Below, one piece after another: positions 22,407 through 35,292 of a DNA stretch of 64,000 bases. The DNA is from Daucus carota subsp. sativus (Eukaryota; Streptophyta; Magnoliopsida; Apiales; Apiaceae), in assembly GCF_001625215.2 (NCBI RefSeq), contig NC_030381.2:37012689-37076688 (forward strand). The letters run 5' to 3'. Each line of letters starts with the position of its first letter. Position 1 is the first letter of the stretch. The notes under the pieces are model-generated. The model saw only the letters and a list, made by a program, of their open reading frames with translations. It was not told where the DNA came from and ran no database searches. Position numbers and translations under genes: made by a program.

Positions 22407-24366
22407 AGCTTGAGCACTAGGGATTCTGTTCGTTTCGGTTTTGCTTACTGATATGGCTAACGTTTTACAATTTACAGTTTATAAGGGAAGATTTGTTACC
22501 CAGAGACAGTTGCATGAAACTGTGTTATGACTATTATGATCTTATTTTCTACACCTAATTGAGAAGTTTGAGTCCTTTGGCTCTTGTAATAAGAGGTACT
22601 TGTTTAAGCTAATGTATGGGAATATTTATCAAAGCTTTTGTCTTTTTGATTCTGGTACCATTATTAGTCCTGAATCTCATCTTTTAGACAGCACAAGCCT
22701 TTTATCTCATGTGGCAGAACCATGATTTCGAAACAGTGAGAACTAACATAATTTATATTTAAATTTTGGAGGTTAGTCTGGCTTAAAATCTGTTATATGT
22801 AAAAATTATGGCTTACAAAAAAAATTATCTATTGATTTTTGAAGGTCAGTCGAGACTATAGCCTAGGCTGCCCCGGCTTCACCCTATTTGTATCAACAAG
22901 GTTTTAAGTCATCTTGATTAATATCTGGAAAAAAAACACTAAGCCATTACTTAAGCACGAACTTATCCTTGTTACATCTCCATATCATCCTACCAGACAT
23001 CATCTTAATCCGATACACAATCAGGCCAAAAGAAAGAAGGCATTCTACAGCAAAAGCTCAAGTTCAACATCGGTACTCTAATTAAATTGACAAAACACAG
23101 CTGCAAAATATGTTGTTGAACAGAGATTTCTCTCTGCATCCTTGTAAAATTCAATGGTCTGTGGTCATCACATAGTTCACAGATGTTGGATAATTCAACA
23201 AACAACAACACTTGGTCCTACTTATTCAACTCAATCTTTGCAGTTGGGTTTACTGATCCATTTGTATGGAAGCCAGCATGCCACTGGTGGTCCTACTAAC
23301 CCAAGAAAACGGAACAAAAGATTTGGGTCTGATTTTTTCTCTGCGCCCCACAACAACTCAAGAATATATTTCATACTTTACCAAAACTTGCATTCTTGCA
23401 CCTAAACTCATCCAAATACATCTAACAAGTTTATTTTTGTTCAAGAATTCCACTTGTAGATGGAAATGCAACATAGAAACATGTCCAGGTCTATCATAAA
23501 TCAGCTGGAACTTATGTTCGCTCTTGTGCTCCTAACATGCATTCTAGAATATATCACAAGGGCAGCATTGTGTGAAACACGTTTTAGTGTGAGAATACTA
23601 CTGCTAAACAATAAAATATTGAAATTGTGAAAATCTGCTAAATAGTTGTTCTGCACTTTTTTGGTAAGTGCAGGACATTTGTTTTCACGTATAAATTGTT
23701 CTAATTTGAATCACTGTCAATATCACAAAAACAAAAAAGAAAAAAAATATCCTGATTCTTTTCTTGGCATGAGAGTTTGATCAACAAACGGCTGGAAAAT
23801 AAAAAAGGAAAGCAGAAGATACTGATGAAGAAGCAAACGAGCCCACAAAATATAGCTAAGAATGTGAGTAAAGCTGGGAACAGCAAGTACAGCACAGAAA
23901 AGAAAGACAGTTAGTTCAACACAGCACAGCTGAAGGAATTGGTAAAACTTAAAAGTCTAAAGAGAGAAAAAACAAATGAACAGAAAGAAAAAGCTGAATT
24001 TGAATTATGTCTCTTCAAGCATTTCTCCTGTTTGCTTTGTGTAAACATTTCTTTGCCTTATTATGCAACCAAACCAACATGAAATCATAACCACTGCAAT
24101 TATTTAGTCCCCCACACAACCCACCCTCCCTATAATATAGATTCAAAGTTTAAAAATCTTTATTTTTCGAATCCCAAGAAACCAATGAATCACCTTTCTT
24201 TTTCACCCTCTTGGCTTTCATTTCCTTGCAGTTGACTGCTCTCTTCTTTTTCCAAATTTCTTTACCTCACATATATAATTTTCTTTTGTCTTTAAAACCT
24301 CTATGCACAATATAAGTACTAGTAGTCTAGTACCTGGCAGTCATTTAAATTCCCTATCATTGCTAA
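22407..24366. other. 3' flank of GAD and spacer to the XRI1-like gene
   Basis: The first roughly 250 bases are the probable GAD 3' UTR. The remainder shows no supportable gene: ORFs at 23005-23499 and 23701-23895 are short, overlap on both strands and have no known motif. The last 250 bases are pyrimidine-rich and probably contain the promoter and leader of the next gene. Confidence 0.5.
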
Positions 24367-26088
24367 ATGGGAGACCTTCACTCTATAGCTAACTACAGTA
24401 GCTACTGCTCTTCTTCTTCTTCTTCTTTACTTGGTTGGGAATATCACAATCTTGGAGTTTATAATGCAGACATGTCTCACTCAACTAACTGTATGTTTAT
24501 TCTCTAGCCTTTTCTTAGTATTTGTACACATCTATTAATGTGTACTAATGACTGGAGCCATGCATTTTTGCAGTTGCTCTGGACAGTGATTACACTCCAC
24601 CATATTCATCATCATCTCTTGATGATTCTGATTATTCCACTGGCTATCTACAAGATGCTCTCTTCGAATTCAGCTCCAAGCGAAGGCGGCTGCTGTTGTT
24701 CTCTGATGACCAGACAAACTACTCTACCTGTCCAGTTCAGGTACTTCCGTCTAGTTTCTTTAATAACTAGTGTCTCGTATATTTTGGGACGGAGAGAGTA
24801 CTATTGTACTAGTACGTAATTTGCTGTCGTAAATTTTGATCGAGAAAAATGTATAAAATTTGAATGTCATCTATTATATTGGCTAGGATTTCTGGACTGA
24901 AAATTTCGGCGCAATTTATCCTGAAGATTTCGGTTTTCTGAATCAGACTAACGAGAGAGATGAATTCTCAGGTGAATAAATCATTACTAACATATGTTTA
25001 CAATAATTTTCTCTGAGGAGTATTTAGTTCTTAATAATTTTCACAATTATGTGCAGGCAAAATGATGAAAAACAATAATGCAGAGGTGGAAACACTAGGA
25101 CAAGGCAATACTGGAAATTCTTTCTCTTCTTCAGCAAACAGCAAAGACTCACTCCACACTGGGTCCAGTTCTGAAATACTAGATTCTCTATCTCCTCTTT
25201 CAGCTGGTAGGTCTTTATGCCCTTAATTTCTTTACATTCAATTAACGGATAATCGTCCACAACCATCGATTATGAACACCATACGTTCAGCGGAAAAATT
25301 CACTGATGATAATATGTTGTATTGTACGTAATGTCGGGGATCCGATCTTTAACTAATTAGCAGAGTATATTTTTGAGTAATTATTATTTGCATGAAACTT
25401 GTAGCTCACATAATTGTTGCTCAAAGTGAGCCGTGATACTGATATATACAAACAAAGTGTACTATGCTCGCAAAAGAAAAAGACGAGAAGAAAGAGATAA
25501 ATTTAGGTAGCTAGGAAGTGTAAAGCATTTCTACGAGATTTTTTTCTTTTCCGAATCATGCTTTAAACTATTTCCATAATTTAACACTATTATATATCTG
25601 TTATCCATTAATTAATTACGGGATTTAAAGTGTTCAAACCGAGGAAAATGTGTGCTTCAGTATGGTATAATTAATTACCCTTCTATGGTGGATAATTGAT
25701 GCTGTGAGTGTGTGACAACAATTTCATTATTGTATTTTCAAATTATTCGTCGTTTTCGTTATTGATTTGATTGGACTAATTGATAATAATTGAATTAGGT
25801 GGTGGAAATGAGAAGAAAAGAAAGAAGGTGACGATCATGACAAGGGTGGTCTATCCCTTCGACGTGGTTAAACCGGGAGGAATAGAAGGCGATATGACCT
25901 TAAATGACATCAATGAGAGAATTTCAATGCCCCCGACGAGGCCGGTGATGCATCCGGTCGGCGACTTCGCATGCAAACCGATCATGTCGCCGGAAGGACC
26001 GGGATTGTCCGGCAAACCGGTGGTCGCTTTAACCCGAGTTCAAACTCAAGGAAGAGGCACAATCACAATAATCAGGACCAAAGGCTAA
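24367..26088 (+). CDS. XRI1: XRI1-like protein (X-ray-induced, DNA repair/meiosis)
   Basis: Five exons join in frame to 271 codons: 24367-24490, 24574-24740, 24887-24971, 25057-25206 and 25799-26088, all GT/AG. The N-terminus is Ser-rich (MGDLHSIANYSSYC, serine run). The middle holds LDDSDYSTGYLQDALFEFSS and basic KRRR and KKRKK patches that could be nuclear signals. The C-terminal block (VVYPFDVVKPGGIEGDMTLN, DINERISMPPTRPVMHPVGD, ALTRVQTQGRGTITIIRT) is the conserved part of plant XRI1. Arabidopsis XRI1 is induced by ionising radiation, is needed for fertility and post-meiotic stages, and interacts with the recombination factor MND1. The family call rests on remembered C-terminal similarity; the exact start is the first in-frame ATG. 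XRI1 families have several paralogues, so this may be a homologue rather than the orthologue. Confidence 0.78.
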
Positions 26089-27981
26089 AAGCAGCTAGTT
26101 TTGGTTTTGCGACAAGAATTCACGTCAATGAATTGTATCGAAATAGAATATCGGAGTGAGAAACTTTTAAAGAGAGTATTTCATTTAGTTAGTTTAATAT
26201 AGTTAGCACATAGAAGACTTCACATATGTATTTTAGTTAATTATGTCATTTTCTGTTGCGTAAATTGTATAAACATATGTGTATGGGGTACTTACAAATT
26301 ATATATGTACATACAATTTCGTCGCTTAGTTTATTTTTGTTCGAATTCGTAATCTTTCCGTTAATCAAACATTTAAACTTGAAGCTGTCTTCGGTGATTT
26401 CAAATTGTTTGTCTGCAGGTGAATTTATTAACTAATTTAAATTATGACAAAAAGGATATATGCGAAATCCAGCTAGCATGATTGTGAATTCATAGATTCA
26501 ATGGATATATAAGACTAACTACTACATGTCATCAAGTGTAACAAACTAGGACATTGACTTTTTGTGTATGTATGCGTATCAAATATCTTGAAAGCCGGAT
26601 CAGCTTCATTTCAAAGTTTACAGGTATGACTTGTGAGATATCTTTCACAAAACAAACACCCTTCCACCGAGCTGTATCAACTAGAATAAATTCCGACATA
26701 ACGAGATTCTAGTCTAGCGATGAATATTTATGTTTACTGTATTTTCATAAAACATGAAAAATGGAAATAAATGGATGGAGTTAATGGGCCTACAACTTAT
26801 AATAGCGAATGAAGCATGCAAAATGTACTATATATGCATGCAGCTTTTGAATGGAGATCAGTGCTTTAGAATCGCAGGCGTTGAATATAGGGTGATCCAT
26901 TCCTTGCATGTGTTTTGTTTGGACTTTCATCCATGTCTTGCCTTTTGGATACGCATTTGTACATAAATAATAATTGTTTTAGTTAAAAGCTTGGACACTT
27001 AATTAGCCACACTGCATGTGATATAGCCACTAACTTCAGCTATGCGCTCATGCTAATCTCATTTCTTGTCACGGCACCACATACTAACAACTTCTATTGT
27101 TATATCTTTTCGAGAGCAACTGAGCGAGGTTTCTTTTATCTTCCACATAAAAGTAAACGCGAATAATTTATTATAGCTATAAGAATTGTCAGTGATGCCC
27201 TTGTTTTGGCTTATTTTCATTTTGTGGTTTGGCGTGATAGAAGAAGATACAATTCGTACCGGATACAATTTTGAGTACTTATAGATTTTACACTGTATTT
27301 AGATTAAAAAAATTGTGAAAATACTTATGTTTTCAAATTTATTTTAAAAAATCCGGTCAAATGATAAATGAGATTTTAATACTAGTTGAATATAGTTGTT
27401 ATTCAGGTTGCAACAGTTATAATTGAGGTTGCATATATGATATTATACCATACTTTTGAATAAAATTATAACGGGCATATGTAATTACTGGAAAAATATT
27501 TATACATAATTAATATGTGAAGATAATAAATAATATTTAAAAAAATATTGAGTGTGTATGGCAGGTGACATATCATGGGAGTGGTTAATTAAGTGAATAT
27601 CACCCAGAAACAGTAGCAAGCTTGATCTGGATATCCATTCAAGAAAAAAAAATCATTTACTTATGTAAAACGATATATCGATCACCATACCTTAAGGAAA
27701 AACGTGAAAAATGAATTTTCCTTTTTTATTTTTGAATTCCTCCATTGCGACCATTACTTCGTATTTATATGGTTGCTGGTGGGGTTGGAAACTTTATGTT
27801 TCTGCTCAGTATATGTGTGTGCAGGTTCCTCCACCGTGTGCGGTCAGAAGAAACTACAATTATATTGCTTTGATTAACAACTAAAATTATGACTAAAATA
27901 CCTCATTAATTAGTCCTGCATAATTTATACAATCGTTCCATGAGGCAGAGATGGCCTACTTTTCTGAAGGAGCTCTGACAA
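26089..27981. other. 3' flank and AT-rich spacer, no gene recognised
   Basis: The first few hundred bases are the probable XRI1-like 3' UTR. Short ORFs at 26754-26966 and 27059-27268 have no recognisable motif, and none of the spacer looks coding. Confidence 0.5.
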
Positions 27982-28230
27982 AATCGGTGTTTGGCACGGA
28001 CTTATAAGCTCGGCTTCTGAATTATAAGTTAGAATCATTTATTTATACTGTTTGTGTAAGAAGTTAAGAAGTACTTAAAAAAAACTACGATTAATAGCTT
28101 TTGTCTCACGGCTTCTACTTATTTTCCAAACACTTTTATCACTTATAAGTCTTAACTTGCTTCTAACTTCTACTTCATTTTTTTACTTTAAACAATAAGC
28201 ACTTATTTTAAGTTCACCCAAACGGCCCCA
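27982..28230. mobile_element. MITE of the TTATAAGT family
   Basis: Ends GGTGTTTGGCACGGACTTA and (complement of right) GGGGCCGTTTGGGTGAAC. Inside, CACTTATAAGTCTTAACTT and TTAGAATCATTT-type blocks recur in the relatives at 40902-41114 and 53131/56918. Borders are approximate. Confidence 0.6.
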
Positions 28231-29408
28231 AAATATTATTACAGGAAAAATTCGTTTTCTCACGGCGAATGATATATTCTGCTGTAGAACATAGTGGGAT
28301 AGAATGTCGTCTGGAATATGGACAATAGTATGGGACTCTATTAACCTTTCACCGTTCTGAGTTGCGAATGTGTCAAATTGGTCCCGTACGACTGCACAGA
28401 TAGATTTATAATACTTGTTTTAAAATACTACTATCTTTTTACCCTGGTATGTCAATATTTTTATATATTAAGTTAGTAATTTATTATAATATCTTAATAT
28501 ATAAAAATATGTTATTAACGAGATTCGAATCTTAGACCGTTAGTAGTATACATATAAAATATTAATTTAAAATTCCTAATCAATTTAATATAAATGATCT
28601 AACAGTTATAATCTAATATACCAAAATGTAAACTACGACCATATTTTTGTATGTTTAATTTTGATAACACGGTATAGATGTATTTTATATTTAACGAATT
28701 AGAAAAACATAAAGTTAATACCATCAAATTGAATGTAACAATCTCTCACACTAAAGCGAAACAATGACAAAATCTAAGATATTTCGTGAGTCCGTGATTG
28801 TATAAAATATTTCGTGATTGTATAGTGACTACATCCATAATATTGAAGAAGCATTTTATAACCTTGTAAATGGGAAACACATTTTTCCAGGGGCTCTCAT
28901 GAATATTAATAATCTACTGTATTTTCTTTTGAGAAGAGTTGGCTCAAAATGAAAGCTCCAAAAAAACTCCAAACATGTGTTAGTAACTTAGTATAAGTCT
29001 GATCAGTAGGTAGTCCAGGTGCTTATATATCCGTAGGGATATTTTATATGTGATTGTTTATTATGTGCAACACTTGCGTACATTCTAATATATCAAATCA
29101 AATATAATATATATCCACTACATTCAAGCAATATATATCAAATTAATATATAATTGAATCTTTGTAAAAAAAAAATGATAAACAGGACCCAGATAACCAA
29201 TTTCCATTCTCTTGCGAAGTGCAAAAGGCTGTACTCAAGTTTCCGTCAAAAACAAAGAATAAGCCAAAGTTGTCGCATATAAATATCTTAAGAAAAGATT
29301 AAATAATAACTCGAAAACGAATTTAAGGTACAAATCAATAAGGGGAGACTAAGAAACCTATGACTAGGGCTTGTTATTATTCTTAATTTTTGTATTGTGA
29401 CTTGTGAG
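28231..29408. other. AT-rich spacer, nothing recognised
   Basis: No coding frame or clear element ends. The last eight bases are the target duplication of the next element. Confidence 0.5.
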
Positions 29409-30265
29409 TAGGGATGAGCAGAAACCGAACCGAAAACCGAAACCGCACCAAAAACCGCAAAAACCGGACGAAACCGCACCAAGAAAAACCGCACCAAATA
29501 AAAACCGAACCGAATAAAAACCGCACCGCTACTTTGGTTTTGGTTTTGGTTTTAAATATTTTTAAAACCGAATACAAACCGAACCGAACCGCCATAATAT
29601 ATTTATTTATTTATTTTATATATTATATTTAAAAACATAGATTATATTTATTATAGAATATATAATTAGATATTTAGATATGGAATTGTAATACACTGCC
29701 TTGGCCAGTGACTTTAGCTCGACTACCTTGGCCCTCTTTTGATGTATTCTAATTTAGACAATATGAATTATAAACTGTTAATTCATGTTACTGTAATCCT
29801 GTTGCATATTCTGCTTCTATGTATTTTGAATTCCAAAGTGTACATGATATATTGGACAGTTCTGTTCTTTTGGCACTGATGTAGTCATGTACTCTATCTT
29901 TTTTATGCTCTAGTAGGTAAAAACTGCATATCAACAGGGACTGCAAACTTATTAAAGGCCTGGATACATGATCAACACATGATCAGTAACCTGCCGGCCT
30001 GCTTATGTTTTAATTAGGTCTCAGCAGCTTTCGGAAGTTACTCACCCGTAGCTAGGTTGGTGTTGATGCAACCATATAATCTCTCGATCTTTATGGTTTA
30101 AAAACCGAACCGCACCATATAAAACCGGAACCGCTTATATTATAAACCGAACCGCATCATGGTATTTGGTTTGGTTTCGGTTTTGAATTTTAGAAACCGC
30201 ACCTATGTGGTTCCGGTTGCGGTTTTAGGTGCAAACCGCACCAAACCGCACCACGCACATCCCTA
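29409..30265. mobile_element. hAT-like non-autonomous element rich in AACCG repeats
   Basis: 857 bp, flanked by a perfect 8-bp duplication CTTGTGAG (29401-29408, 30266-30273). Termini are TAGGGATGAGC at the left and the complement of GCACATCCCTA at the right. Both subterminal regions hold many AAACCGAACCG or AACCGCACC units in opposite orientation. The 8-bp duplication fits hAT. No transposase is present. The nearby ORFs made of NRTEN/RFLVR-like repeats are artefacts of this repeat. Confidence 0.85.
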
Positions 30266-30511
30266 CTTGTGAGGGTCTTCGGCTTATTATTTAGCTTTAT
30301 GTAGCTGGAACAAGGCAGTAAAGAGCCAAGGACAAAGTTGCTGTTAGTTAACAATTTTTAGAAAGAAATTATTATGCTAATTTGAACTAATTATAAGAAT
30401 GTGGACAGTATTCTTTCAAAAAAAAAAGAATGTGGACAAGTAGTAACATTAGTCACTTTCACGTCCACGTCGGTTCCCGAATACAAGCAAGTTATTATGG
30501 GATTTTTATTA

Positions 30512-30860
30512 GAGCATCTCCAACCTACCTGTGCATCTGTTAGCTATATTATCAAGTTGGCATGCTGTATAACTAATATCTTCAAAAATGAGTCACTCCA
30601 ACGGGCGTATTTTTTTACCTACCGCAAAACAAGTACGCTACATCAGATGAATAAACGGCCGTCATCTATATTACATCCACGTCAGCTCCCTCACAAATCT
30701 ATACATAAATTCTTATATTTAATAATTATATTAAATATATTACTAGTTTAGTTTTATATTTAAATTTTATTTTAAATTTAAATGTGTATTTTAATAAATT
30801 TAGTTATTAAGTTAATAAAGTAAATATAATTATAATTTTTTAAAGTTATAAGAAAAATAT

Positions 30861-30901
<41 letters not shown>

Positions 30902-31944
30902 CACTTGCTCAAATGATAACTTTCTTAAAATGAGAACCGTGAGAACTTTTTTAATTTATCAATATCTCATTCATTTGAAGGGCCCCGCCAGGGGCACCTT
31001 CACAAAAAATGTATATAATTAAGGTCTCCACCTAGCTAGTCGAAAAAAAAAATTCAAAAAAAATCAAAAAAAAATCACTAATGACGTGGCAGTGGACTTT
31101 TTTTTTGAATTTTTTTTTGAAATTTTTTTTTTTGACTAACTAGGGAGAGACTAGTTTTATATACATTTTTTATATTGAGTACCCACTAGTTTGATGTTTA
31201 GATTAGTCAAAATATGATAAATAAACGAAGTTCTCACGGTTCTCATTTTAAGAAGTTCTCACTGGAGTAACCCTCTATATATATATATATTTTTAGATAC
31301 AATATATATTTCTCATTTTTAAAATTTACATCAATTTTGAGCTATATGAAAATGTATTTTTTGATATGAAATTTACTTTATATGTTAATATATATTTGTA
31401 TAAAAAAATTAGCGTAAAATTTACACCACGTGTACACACTTGTTGGTACCAAATTTTTAAATTTATAAAATTAAAATAAAATTTTAATTAATTAAATAAC
31501 ATATATTTTTGTAGAAAAGTTTCATTTGATTAAATTCAGAAAATAATTTATTTATTAATTTTATTTACAATACATAACTACTATGTGAAATTTAGCTATT
31601 AATATATGAAAATAGTTAAATAATAGATTTTTAAATGATATATCATTTCAATTAATTAGAATAAATTCAAAAAATAATTTATTTATTATATTTATATAAA
31701 ATATTTATTTAACTGTATTTATAAGAAAGTCATTCAAGAAATTTATTCACAATAAATAATTATTATTTAAAAATATAATTATTAGAATGTGAAAATAACA
31801 AAAATAACAAAATTTTAAAATATAGCTAACCATTATAGCTAATATCACTGGAGCAAAAAGCTTACAGGTTCAGTAAATTTTTACCTAATCATCTATATTT
31901 ACACTTTTAGCTAACAGTTATAGCTATCTCCCTTGGAGATGCTC
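30512..31944. mobile_element. PIF/Harbinger-like MITE (GAGCATCTCC family), enlarged by an insertion
   Basis: Termini GAGCATCTCCAAC and TTGGAGATGCTC with a TTA duplication on both sides (30509-30511, 31945-31947). At 1433 bp it is longer than its relatives, partly because of the element at 30900-31275. The interior contains AT-rich TAGCTAAC-type repeats. Confidence 0.78.
30900..31275. mobile_element. Micron-like element inserted in a TA microsatellite
   Basis: 376 bp bounded on both sides by (TA)n runs. The arms share CTTAAAATGAGAACCGTGAG as an inverted repeat extending about 50 bp with mismatches. Between them lies a second imperfect inverted repeat around ATGTATATAA / TTATATACAT. It also contains the GC-rich block GGCCCCGCCAGGGGCACC at 30981-30998 that recurs at 59.8-60.3 kb. 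Confidence 0.65.
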
Positions 31945-33269
31945 TTATTCAGAAAAAGTGTTTAAAAATATAGAGAATATATATTTAAAATCATTTATAA
32001 TTGATATATATCGTACAGGATAGGTTTTTGAGAATATAGAGAATATGTTTTTACTATTTCTATTTTGGGAGTTATTATTCATATGTTTAGGTATTCAAAT
32101 AAGTGTCCTAATTTTTTAAATTTCATTAAAGGATACGAAATTCATTAAATTAACACTAAACATCTCAAAACTCAGACCGTCTCATCACTTTCAATTTATT
32201 TCCTCAATCATAAATTGCTTACATATGAAATTTTAAATGAATGATTTATTTAAAGTCTATCTGCTTCATTTTGGTTAAGAGGATGTAGTCAGTCGCCTCC
32301 CTCCTTATTCTGTTTTCTTCGAATGACAAGTATAAACTTGTGTATCTAATTATTTTTCGGTGACTTGAAAACAAAACTATTTTTCAATGAAAATTTTGAT
32401 TATGAGGGTACGCAATGTCAATTTTGGGCCTTATAGACTGATCTTGGTACCATTTTGTTAAATCGGAAAAAAGCTAAAAGACTTTTATTAAGCCCATTAG
32501 CATCTACCTAAAGATACAAGTACACAGTACTAATGTAGTCCGAGTGTAAGCCACTTGGGCCATCAGCCACACACTTCAAGTCTTTAACCATATTCACGCC
32601 AAGAAATTTAGGCTGGTTTTACTTGTACACGTGTTGTGTTGATCTTTCTGCTTTTAAATATTTACCGTGCGCTAGTAATTGATAAATTACTTAATTTGTG
32701 CACTATTTAGTATTTAGTGAATGGTCATTTAAAGAGTAATATTATATCAGATCGAGAAGTCTACAAAATATCTTAATTTGAGAAATGAATTACAATCGCA
32801 TCGAATTGCCATTTTCTGAAAGAGCATATCTATACATCCATGCAGCTTTGATTATATATTTCATTAATTGTCTATATTATCCTTCGACGCTGCTCCTTTG
32901 ACCCTGACCCGGTCTGTGTTTTACTTCCGTGTCACCAACTTTCCGACTAAACTATTGTAATGCATATACAAGCTGCGTACTCTAGCTAGTAGCATTTCTA
33001 GTTCCTTAAAAAGTGACAAGTAAGATTAGCAACAAAAACAAAAAAAGAAGTGACAAGTACGTACTAACGCCATCTATTATTCTCGATCAGAACGTACAAA
33101 ACTCAACTTACATTCGAACTCTGAACAAGACCTGCAAAACCGAACCAACCATCCTAACAACAAAAATCACAAACACAGTGGCGCCAGATCTGACACCAAT
33201 TCTGGCCAATTACGACGGATATCTTACGACAGAAAAGACGGAGCACAAAACTCTAGAGTGCATGCAAAT
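31945..33269. other. Spacer, no gene recognised
   Basis: AT-rich to about 32160, then mixed sequence. The plus ORF at 33013-33441 has no known motif and overlaps the minus-strand candidate below; I do not consider it supported. Confidence 0.45.
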
Positions 33270-33422
33270 TCAACCATGTCGAGCCACTGGCTTCACTCTT
33301 CTCGAAATGCGCCTCTTCCTCCTCGTAAAACACAGGCACGAAGACACAGACAGCACTCCCAGAATGTTTCGAAGAACTTGTCCCCTTTTCGGAATCAAAC
33401 GTGGCATACTGGAGCTTGCCAT
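33270..33422 (-). CDS. Possible 50-aa basic small protein, unrecognised
   Basis: Minus-strand ORF starting at 33422 in a good initiation context (CAAATGGC). It reads MASSSMPRLIPKRGQVLRNI, a hydrophobic stretch (LGVLSVSSCLC), then a basic tail (FTRRKRRISRRVKPVARHG). A TATATATAA box lies on the same strand at 33515-33506, about 85-95 bases upstream, and this is the first ATG after it. An overlapping 137-codon minus ORF (33666-33253) uses another frame, but its ATG lies upstream of the TATA box. I recognise neither. The call rests on promoter-like spacing and start context only. Confidence 0.4.
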   Translation of the reverse strand: MASSSMPRLIPKRGQVLRNILGVLSVSSCLCFTRRKRRISRRVKPVARHG

Positions 33423-33505
33423 TTGTGTACTGATGAGGTGACAAAAATTGGTTAAGTGCAAGAACGAGGAAGGATCGCAGTGGAGGAGTGCGAGGGAAAT
33501 AGAGG

Positions 33506-33515
33506 TTATATATAT
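33506..33515 (-). promoter_or_regulatory. TATA-like box upstream of the small minus ORF
   Basis: Read on the minus strand as ATATATATAA followed by CCTC. The spacing to the ATG at 33422 is plausible for a short plant leader. Confidence 0.4.
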
Positions 33516-34316
33516 GGGCGTGTTGCAGCCGCGTAAACGTGTTTTTTAGCGAGTGCAGGGGAGACTGGGGAAGATTGGTGCTAGTCGTCGTCGTCTTGAT
33601 ACTTTTGTTACTGACTTCATTAAAACAATTGTCTCTTTTCTCCAGTCTCTCTTTCTTATTCGTCATCTGTCCAGCATTTTTGTATTCAAACTAGTGAGGT
33701 TCCAAATCGAAAGATTCAAGATTAATTAAAAAGGTTTTGAAACGAATAATTAATTTGAAATTTGAGATTCGACTCGATTGAATCAAGATATATTTAACCT
33801 CCTAGAACAAACTCAAACTATTTACAAAAATCATAGAGGGAGCCTTTGACATTATCATTATCATTGTTGTTATAAATTATTTACAAAAATTATAGAGGGA
33901 GCCTTTGACAATATCATTTTAATTACTAAATTTTAAAATTAAATTTCCAATTAGAGATTTTAATTTATTTGAGTTGCAAATATGGTCGGGAGCGCTAACC
34001 ATGCATATTGCTTTAAATATTTTTCACAAAATCAGTAATTTTGTGAAAAAACACTAAACAATTTGTACTTCTGAAAAAATATTTCGAAAAGGACTATATT
34101 TTTTGTACAAAAGTTTCTACATTCAAAGAACTTTGAAATAAAGATCTTACAAAAGCTGGGAATTGAAACTCGAAACGAACGGCTCTTAATTTTCATTGCA
34201 TATCCACAAAAATGGCAATACAATCACAATTGGGCCGCCACAGCCCCACAGGTTGATGGAACACTTCGGTAGACTCGAGTCGTCATCTAAGACTCTGCTC
34301 CGGTGTTTTTCTATAA
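33516..34316. other. Spacer with a short direct duplication
   Basis: Contains a partial direct repeat (ATTTACAAAAATCATAGAGG, then GGAGCCTTTGACA, at about 33820 and 33880). No gene seen. Confidence 0.45.
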
Positions 34317-35013
34317 GAGCATTCGCATCCGCTTACCTATACTGACCCCATCTCTAATATTTGGGGAATATTATAACTTTTGATTAAAAAACCTTCTCCA
34401 TCCGGGACCCCAAAATGGGGAAAAAATATAAGGGCCAAGAATACACCCCCAAATTTGAGGTCTCACTGTACACCCCGCATCTCACCTACCCGCCATTTTT
34501 TCCTACCTTTTTCTTCTCTCTTCTCTGTAGATACAACCTCCAGTTCACTTCAAGTCTAGCTTCCATGGAATAGCTTGTTATAATCGATTCGCCGTCTCCG
34601 AAGGTTCATCTCCTTACTTTAAATCTCTAGATTTTTTTCCAGTTCTCTTTCTTTTTGTCTTTGATATGCGGCTATTGATATTGGATAAATGTTATTAGCT
34701 ATTGATATTGGATAAATGATCGAAACATTTGAAAGCAGGACGAAGGAAGTTCTGTATGCTGAGGAAAGAACAGAGTGTATATGAAGAAATGACCGTTAAG
34801 AACCAGCAACTTTGAAATGTACTGATAATAACGTTACAAATGTGGTTGTTGAAAGGAAGTTAAAAAACAATAAAAAAACAAGATAAGGATGGGGATGGGG
34901 AACGGGATGCACGCATTGTTTTTAAGATAAATAAAATTTAAGGATAATTTTAGGGTATTACTAATTATAGTAATAATATGAGGATGGGGATTGGGTTTCA
35001 GTTGTGAATGCTC
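34317..35013. mobile_element. PIF/Harbinger-like MITE (GAGCATTCGCATCC variant)
   Basis: 697 bp; termini GAGCATTCGCATCC and GTTGTGAATGCTC with TAA on both sides (34314-34316, 35014-35016). The outer bases match the GAGCATCTCC family, but the inner sequence differs. Confidence 0.7.
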
Positions 35014-35292
35014 TAAAAGAAAGCTAAGTGATTGTGATTGAAAATACATGAATTTTTATTTTCGTTATATTTTTTAGGTGCAAGTTTTGAAGTGAAATTA
35101 TATTATAATAATATTTATTTTTATTTACTTTCGTCTCTTTAAAAAATTCGAGAGCACAATTTTTGTTTTACTTGCTCCTTTATGTTTATAACTAGTGGAA
35201 AAAACGCGCTTCGCGCGAGTGAGAAAAATATAAATATAAAATATTTTATAAAAACTTTATGATCTATAATTTTTTAATCCCTTTATTTTATA

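Noticed and set aside
23005-23499. Overlapping ORFs on both strands between GAD and the XRI1-like gene
   Set aside because: Short, mutually overlapping and without known motifs; a noncoding transcript cannot be excluded.
29288-29632. Overlapping ORFs with RFLVRF or NRTENR repeats
   Set aside because: Translation of the AACCG repeat array in a hAT MITE.
33013-33441. 142-codon plus-strand ORF
   Set aside because: No motif, and it overlaps the better supported minus-strand small ORF with its TATA box.
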